A stretch of 64,000 nucleotides of DNA from Ruegeria denitrificans. Its GTDB lineage: Bacteria > Pseudomonadota > Alphaproteobacteria > Rhodobacterales > Rhodobacteraceae. Under the pieces are notes generated by a model. The model saw only the letters and a program-made list of their open reading frames with translations, did not search any database and was not told where the DNA came from. Made by a program: the position numbers and the translations under genes. This document shows, in pieces, positions 59,443 to 64,000 of the stretch. Each line of letters starts with the position of its first letter. Position 1 is the first letter of the stretch. The stretch spans positions 124,001 to 188,000 of the forward strand of contig NZ_CYUD01000006.1 in assembly GCF_001458295.1 (NCBI RefSeq), read 5' to 3'.

Positions 59443-60888
59443 TCAACCGTCCGTGTCAGTGGCGTCCGAGGATTCAGCTTGGGGCGTTGCGCCGTCCGTT
59501 GTCGCCAATTCGCCATCTTCCCAAACACCGGTTTCCTCTTCACCGTTGGCATAACGCATAGTGCCGTTGCCCTGACGTTTGGCGTCGACAAAGCTGCCTT
59601 CGTAAACGTCGCCGCTTGGATATGTGGCGATCCCGTCACCGGTGATCTTGCCGTCGGTCCACTGGCCCGAATAGCTGAACCCGTTGGCCATGACGATCTC
59701 GCCCTGCCCATGGCGCTTGCCTGCGTCAAAATCGCCGGAATAGGTGGTACCATCAGGGTAGGTTGCCAGGCCTTTTCCCTGACGCAGGCCTTCAACCCAG
59801 TCTCCGTCATAGCTGTAGCCGTCGGCTGAGGTCAGGATGCCTTTGCCATGGTTCGTGGCGTTTTTGAATTGGCCCCGATAGACCGTGCCATTTGGATAGG
59901 TCGAAACCCCCTGGCCTTCGATCACGCCAGCGATCCAGTCGCCATCATAGGTCGAGCCGTCCGTATAGGTGATGCGGCCTTTGCCTTCGGCGAGATCTGC
60001 CCTGAAATCACCGACATAGACGGATCCGTCGGGATAGGTCACTTCGCCCAGACCTTCGATCAGGCCACCGGTCCATTCGCCGGTGTAAATATAGCCATCG
60101 GTTCCGGTATAGGTCCCCTGACCATGGCGAAGGTCATCGGCATAGTTGCCCTCGTAAACATCGCCGTTGGCGTAAGTCACTTTGCCCTGGCCCTGGCGGC
60201 GACCGTCGCCCAGCGTGCCTTCGTAGACGTCCCCGTTGACGTAGGACAGTCGTCCGGTTCCGGTGATGCGATCCTCGACCCAGTCACCGACATAGGTCAT
60301 CCCATCGGGCAGGGTCAGGCTGCCTTGTCCGTGGCGCTGACCACCATTGACGTCACCCTCATAGACGCCGCCCTCGGCATAGGTGATCTTGCCTTTACCC
60401 TGTATGACGTCGTCAACCCAATCCCCGTCATAGCTGTACCCGCTGGGATCGGTCAGCACGCCCTTGCCATGGTAGCGGCCGTTATTGAAATCGCCTTCGT
60501 AGCGCGCACCGTTGGCATAAACCGCCATACCCGCGCCAGTGATCGCCCCGTCAACCCATTCACCATCGTAGCTGCCGCCGTCAGCATAGATGATCTTGCC
60601 GCGCCCCTCGGGTTTACCCTTGGCGAACGTCCCTTCGTAGATCGAACCGTTGACATAGCGGGCAATCCCCTTGCCCTGGATCTCTCCCTCGGCCCATTCA
60701 CCGCTGTATTCGAAGCCGTTCGGCAGACGATACGTGCCGGTTCCGTGGCGCAGACCGTTCTGGAATGTGCCTTCGTAAACTCCGCCGACCTCGTCGTCCT
60801 TGGTGATTACCTGACCGTCCTGCGCAGCGGCGCCTGCTGCGATCAGGGCGATTGCAGATGCGGCAATGGTAATGCGAAAAGCGTTCAT
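59443..60888 (-). CDS. Secreted MORN-repeat protein
   Basis: A 481-residue exported protein: Sec signal at residues 1-22 (FRITIAASAIALIAAGAAAQ) and then about 18 full MORN repeats of 23 residues, plus a partial one, from residue 36 to about 463. The tail is short and acidic (ATTDGATPQAESSDATDTDG). Each repeat has the form xYxGxWxxGxxxGxGxxxYxxG. MORN repeats form elongated beta-hairpin solenoids that bind lipids or proteins, and almost nothing else is present here, so it is probably a periplasmic or surface scaffold. I chose the ATG at 60888 for its AGGA site and signal peptide. Confidence 0.88.
   Translation of the reverse strand: MNAFRITIAASAIALIAAGAAAQDGQVITKDDEVGGVYEGTFQNGLRHGTGTYRLPNGFEYSGEWAEGEIQGKGIARYVNGSIYEGTFAKGKPEGRGKIIYADGGSYDGEWVDGAITGAGMAVYANGARYEGDFNNGRYHGKGVLTDPSGYSYDGDWVDDVIQGKGKITYAEGGVYEGDVNGGQRHGQGSLTLPDGMTYVGDWVEDRITGTGRLSYVNGDVYEGTLGDGRRQGQGKVTYANGDVYEGNYADDLRHGQGTYTGTDGYIYTGEWTGGLIEGLGEVTYPDGSVYVGDFRADLAEGKGRITYTDGSTYDGDWIAGVIEGQGVSTYPNGTVYRGQFKNATNHGKGILTSADGYSYDGDWVEGLRQGKGLATYPDGTTYSGDFDAGKRHGQGEIVMANGFSYSGQWTDGKITGDGIATYPSGDVYEGSFVDAKRQGNGTMRYANGEEETGVWEDGELATTDGATPQAESSDATDTDG
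59500..60783 (-). repeat. Tandem 69-nt MORN-coding repeats
   Basis: About 18 consecutive 69-nt units encoding 23-residue MORN repeats. The units alternate mildly in type: YDG-W-V units with YEG-F units. The protein pattern is regular while the nucleotide sequence is diverged, which argues that the array is old and under selection rather than a recent amplification. Confidence 0.85.
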
Positions 60889-61034
60889 GATCGATCCTGC
60901 GTGCCCGGTATTCATCCTGTTGCGCAAAACTAAGGTACCCGTGAGGGCAGGGCAACGGGTTTTGCCGCATTTGGCTTTCACTTGCGCGATGATCTGCTAA
61001 ATGGCTTTAAGACTGACGAGGGCAAGAGGGCACC

Positions 61035-62693
61035 ATGGCCGACCGTTTCCGCATCACTCTGGCGCAACTCAACCCCACTGTGGGGGATATCGACGGCAAC
61101 GCGGCCAAGGCGTTGGCTGCATGGCAGCAGGCACGCGAGGCCGGGGCCGATCTGGTGGCATTCCCCGAGATGTTCATTACCGGATACAACACGCAGGATC
61201 TGGTGATGAAGCCTGCATTCTACCGCGCCGCGATGGCAGCGGTCGAGGAACTGGCCAAACAATGCGCCGATGGCCCCGCCATGGCGATTGGCGGGCCCTG
61301 GGCGGAAGACGGTAATCTTTTCAACGCCTATCTAATCCTTAAGGGCGGGCGGATAAGCAGCAAATCGCTGAAGCATCACCTGCCCAATGAAACCGTGTTC
61401 GACGAGGTGCGTTTGTATGATGCCGGGCCTTTGGGCGGCCCCTATGCGGTTGGCAACACGCGTATCGGCAGCCCGATTTGTGAGGACAGCTGGCATCCCG
61501 ACGTGGCGGAAACGCTTGAAGAAACCGGGGCCGAGTTCCTGCTGATCCCTAACGGCTCACCTTATTTCCGCAATAAATACGACGTGCGCCTGAACCATAT
61601 GGTGGCGCGCGTGGTCGAGACCGGCCTGCCGCTGATCTATCTGAATATGGTTGGCGGTCAGGACGATCAGGTGTTCGACGGGGCGACCTTTGGTCTGAAT
61701 CCGGGCGGAGAGCTGGCGTTTCGGATGCCTGTATTTGATGAGGCAGTGACGCACATCGATCTGGAACGCGGCGACGATGGCTGGCGCATCGTACCTGCCG
61801 AGATCGTGCCGCAACCCGAGGAATGGGAGCAAGACTATCGCGCCATGGTGCAATCCCTGCGCGACTATGTGGGCAAGACCGGCTTCAAAAAGGCACTGCT
61901 GGGTCTGTCTGGCGGTGTCGATTCCGCTTTGGTCGCGGCGATTGCAGTAGATGCCATCGGGGCCGAGAATGTGCGTTGCGTGATGCTGCCATCGGAATAC
62001 ACCAGCCAGGCATCGCTGGATGATGCCGAGGCGGTCGCCAAGGCGCTGGGCGTCCACTATGACTATGTGCCGATTTCTGACAGCCGTGCGGCAATGACCG
62101 AAGCTCTGGCCCCGCTGTTCACGGGGCGCGAGGCGGACTTGACCGAGGAGAACATCCAGTCCCGCCTGCGTGGGCTGTTGTTGATGGCGATCTCAAACAA
62201 ATTTGGCGAGATGCTACTAACCACCGGCAACAAATCCGAGGTCGCGGTGGGGTACGCCACCATCTATGGCGACATGAATGGGGGCTATAACCCAATCAAG
62301 GATCTGTACAAAACTCGTGTGTTCGAGACCTGTCGCTGGCGCAATGCAAATCACCGCGATTGGATGATGGGGCCTTTGGGGGAGGTAATTCGCCCCTCGG
62401 TCATCGACAAACCCCCCAGCGCTGAACTGCGCGAAGACCAGAAGGACAGCGACAGCCTGCCCGACTATCCGGTTCTAGACGCCATTTTGGACATACTGAT
62501 CGACCGCGACGGGTCGATCGCCGATTGTGTCGCTGCCGGATTTGAGGAGGCCGACGCGCGACGGGTCGAGCATCTGATCTATATCAGCGAATACAAACGC
62601 TTTCAGTCCGCCCCCGGAACCCGCCTGACGCATCGGGCCTTTTGGTTGGACCGTCGCTATCCGATTGTGAATCGCTGGCGGGATCAGGGTTAA
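61035..62693 (+). CDS. nadE: Glutamine-hydrolysing NAD+ synthetase
   Basis: A 552-residue two-domain enzyme making NAD+ from deamido-NAD+, glutamine and ATP. The N-terminal nitrilase-like glutaminase has the catalytic Glu in FPEMFITGYN near residue 44, Lys in KHHLPNETVFDE near 113 and Cys in SPICEDSWHP near 149. The C-terminal synthetase has the PP-loop LSGGVDSAL near 294 and TTGNKSEVAVGYATIYGDMNGGYNPIKDLYK. It is divergent from the MORN gene. Confidence 0.96.
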   Translation: MADRFRITLAQLNPTVGDIDGNAAKALAAWQQAREAGADLVAFPEMFITGYNTQDLVMKPAFYRAAMAAVEELAKQCADGPAMAIGGPWAEDGNLFNAYLILKGGRISSKSLKHHLPNETVFDEVRLYDAGPLGGPYAVGNTRIGSPICEDSWHPDVAETLEETGAEFLLIPNGSPYFRNKYDVRLNHMVARVVETGLPLIYLNMVGGQDDQVFDGATFGLNPGGELAFRMPVFDEAVTHIDLERGDDGWRIVPAEIVPQPEEWEQDYRAMVQSLRDYVGKTGFKKALLGLSGGVDSALVAAIAVDAIGAENVRCVMLPSEYTSQASLDDAEAVAKALGVHYDYVPISDSRAAMTEALAPLFTGREADLTEENIQSRLRGLLLMAISNKFGEMLLTTGNKSEVAVGYATIYGDMNGGYNPIKDLYKTRVFETCRWRNANHRDWMMGPLGEVIRPSVIDKPPSAELREDQKDSDSLPDYPVLDAILDILIDRDGSIADCVAAGFEEADARRVEHLIYISEYKRFQSAPGTRLTHRAFWLDRRYPIVNRWRDQG

Positions 62694-62953
62694 ACTGATC
62701 CAGAGCCGCTCTGGTCGACTTGATGTTTCCTCATCGGCGTCAGTGTGGCTGGTGGGTCGGATATTGTTTCGAGAATCCAGGTAACATCTTGTTTTTTAGC
62801 CAGTCACGGAACGGACGGCTTGAAATTGAGACATTTTTTTGACACATTTTAGCTTAATTCATGCCCCAACTGGGGCGGTGTGACCTTAATTCAAAAAAAT
62901 TGAATTGTGTCGCATCTGGTGTTGGATATCTGAGTTAACGATTTGGTGTTATT
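62694..62953. other. AT-rich gap downstream of nadE
   Basis: A 260-nt stretch, visibly more AT-rich than the genes. It holds an inverted repeat AATTCAA-AAAAA-TTGAATT at 62888-62906, a short GC hairpin GCCCCA-AC-TGGGGC at 62863-62876 and a TTGACA at 62839 without a good partner -10. I see no gene. It is probably the promoter region of the next small gene. Confidence 0.5.
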
Positions 62954-63238
62954 ATGTATGAGGGATATGACAAACCGCTTCACCCGCCTTTAAGGTACAA
63001 AGCCATGGAATCTGAGGCGCGGGTTCTGGACGAGGCCAAATTGGATTCGGCAATCGCGGATTTGCTTCGTGATGACGAGCCCGAGGAACCCGAGCCCGAA
63101 GTGAAATCCACAAAAGCGCCGACCGTCTTGCCTGAACTTCCACAACAGGCTGAGATGGATGAAGAAGTCAGCACCAAAGACGGCGGGTTAGGGGCAAGCT
63201 TGCTTCAGAAGCTGGCAGAGCTGCGTGGGGCAGCTTGA
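62954..63238 (+). CDS. Small acidic protein of unknown function
   Basis: A 94-residue protein, strongly acidic in the middle (DEPEEPEPE) and helical at the C-terminus (SLLQKLAELRGAA), with no membrane segment or recognised domain. The first ATG at 62954 has no ribosome site; an ATG at 63005, preceded by TAAGG at 9 nt, would give a 77-residue protein starting MESEARVLDEAKLDSAI. I list the longer frame, but the shorter start is at least as likely. It stands alone between nadE and the FAD oxidoreductase. Confidence 0.65.
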   Translation: MYEGYDKPLHPPLRYKAMESEARVLDEAKLDSAIADLLRDDEPEEPEPEVKSTKAPTVLPELPQQAEMDEEVSTKDGGLGASLLQKLAELRGAA

Positions 63239-63398
63239 TCTCCACCTAAATCCCAGGAGATTTGCGTGCGCATTTTCACGTCTGTTGGCGTGTTCGCCAC
63301 AGCATTAGAAAATCATCACGGCTGCGGCACAAGATAGGTTGCCTGAATGCCCGCGCCACGCCTTCATGGCGGTCCAAGCCATGAAGTAAGAGCGGTTT

Positions 63399-64000
63399 AT
63401 GCCCGGCCCAAAGCCAACCCCTGTTGAACCTGATCTGCACCTTCCCAAATCCGTGGATGTCGTTGTCATTGGCGGCGGCATAATTGGCGCGTCGACCGCA
63501 CTGGAATTGTCTGAACGCGGCGCGTCGGTTCTGCTGTGCGACAAGGGGCCGATCGCGGGCGAACAAAGCTCTCGTAACTGGGGTTGGGTGCGTCTGGGCA
63601 TGCGCGACCCACGTGAAATTCCGCTGATGGTCGAGGCGCTACACCTGTGGAAGGGGATGGATCAACGAACGGGTCGCAAGACCGGTTACACCCGTTCGGG
63701 CATCTTGTTCGGCGCTTCGGGCAAGCGCGGCAACGGAAATCTGGAACGCTGGTTACGCCATGTCGAAGGTTTGCAAACCGGTGCGAAACTGGTGACCGGC
63801 GCCGAGTTGAATGCGCTACTGCCCGGCAATGAGACAGAATTCGATTGTGCCCTTTATATGCCACAAGATGGCCGCGCTGAACCGCAATGGGCCGCGCCTG
63901 CCATCGCTGAGGCAGCGCGGGACCGGGGGGCGGTGCTGATGACCAATTGCGCCGTGCGCAGTGTCGATCTTAGGGGTGGCCGTATCGCGGGCGTCTTTAC
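63399..64000 (+). CDS. FAD-dependent amino acid oxidoreductase, DadA/SolA-like (partial)
   Basis: The first 200 residues of a DAO-type flavoprotein, cut by the window end. The Rossmann motif VVVIGGGIIGASTALELSER lies near residues 20-39 and is followed by a flavin-binding region GEQSSRNWGWVRLG near 54. Later GYTRSGILFGA and MPQDGRAEPQWAAP match the D-amino-acid dehydrogenase/sarcosine oxidase-like group. The start ATG is at 63399; no strong ribosome site is seen. The substrate is unknown. Confidence 0.85.
   Translation, partial: MPGPKPTPVEPDLHLPKSVDVVVIGGGIIGASTALELSERGASVLLCDKGPIAGEQSSRNWGWVRLGMRDPREIPLMVEALHLWKGMDQRTGRKTGYTRSGILFGASGKRGNGNLERWLRHVEGLQTGAKLVTGAELNALLPGNETEFDCALYMPQDGRAEPQWAAPAIAEAARDRGAVLMTNCAVRSVDLRGGRIAGVF

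Noticed and set aside
59848-60933. A 361-codon open frame antisense to the MORN gene
   Set aside because: It mirrors the 69-nt repeat periodicity of the MORN array, so it is a repeat-driven shadow. It has no ribosome site.

Overview
The window is a gene-dense, GC-rich chromosomal segment from an alphaproteobacterium of the Rhodobacteraceae, most likely a marine Roseobacter-group organism close to Ruegeria. This is inferred from several markers: the ethylmalonyl-CoA pathway pair ecm and ccr, an HvrA/H-NS-type regulator, RpoH2, a TIGR02186 protein beside a TauE/SafE exporter, a LuxR/LuxI pair, and CtrA-type TTAA-N7-TTAAC sites. I see no prophage, insertion sequence, CRISPR array, rRNA or tRNA. 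Almost all genes are core housekeeping or metabolic genes.

Layout. 1-5.3 kb: the succinate dehydrogenase operon sdhCDA...sdhB, interrupted between sdhA and sdhB by a 552-residue methyltransferase-glycosyltransferase fusion. 5.3-7.2 kb: a small lipoprotein, two short proteins, and an hvrA-deoD unit. 7.3-12.3 kb: ethylmalonyl-CoA mutase, a glycerol-3-phosphate acyltransferase-like protein and crotonyl-CoA carboxylase/reductase. 12.4-16.4 kb: a quorum-sensing locus (72-aa protein, luxR, luxI) followed by a RecD-like helicase and an SDR dehydrogenase. 16.4-18.0 kb: TIGR02186-TauE. 18.4-23.1 kb: a BMP-family nucleoside ABC importer. 23.3-28.0 kb: nfuA-tsaB-rimI, a DsbA-like isomerase, a universal stress protein, a branched-chain aminotransferase and trpS. 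28.1-36.5 kb: a rhomboid-like protein with no catalytic residues, the lpoA-like/glnD/murJ operon, rsmI-yraN and gshB. 36.5-40.1 kb: comM/yifB, a GST, and cobC-like/cobU. 40.2-44.7 kb: rpoH2-chaN-coaBC-dut-moeB. 44.8-49.1 kb: a PLP sulfur-amino-acid enzyme, an M3 peptidase and ghrA. 49.1-54.7 kb: the cell-shape operon mreBCD-mrdA-rodA. 54.9-57.5 kb: rlmJ and a class III cyclase with TolB-like and TPR regions. 57.6-60.9 kb: leuA with an apparent leader peptide, then a secreted protein of about 18 MORN repeats. 61-64 kb: nadE, a small acidic protein and a partial FAD oxidoreductase.

The most interesting signals are regulatory or concern missing residues. The leuA leader peptide appears to lie directly at the transcription start, ends in a Leu/Ile-rich run and overlaps mutually exclusive stem-loops. 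A CtrA-type box precedes the luxR operon and a near-match precedes comM. Hairpins cover the likely ribosome binding sites of luxI and of the next gene. SdhD has Gln at the usual haem-ligand His position. The rhomboid-like protein lacks every catalytic residue.
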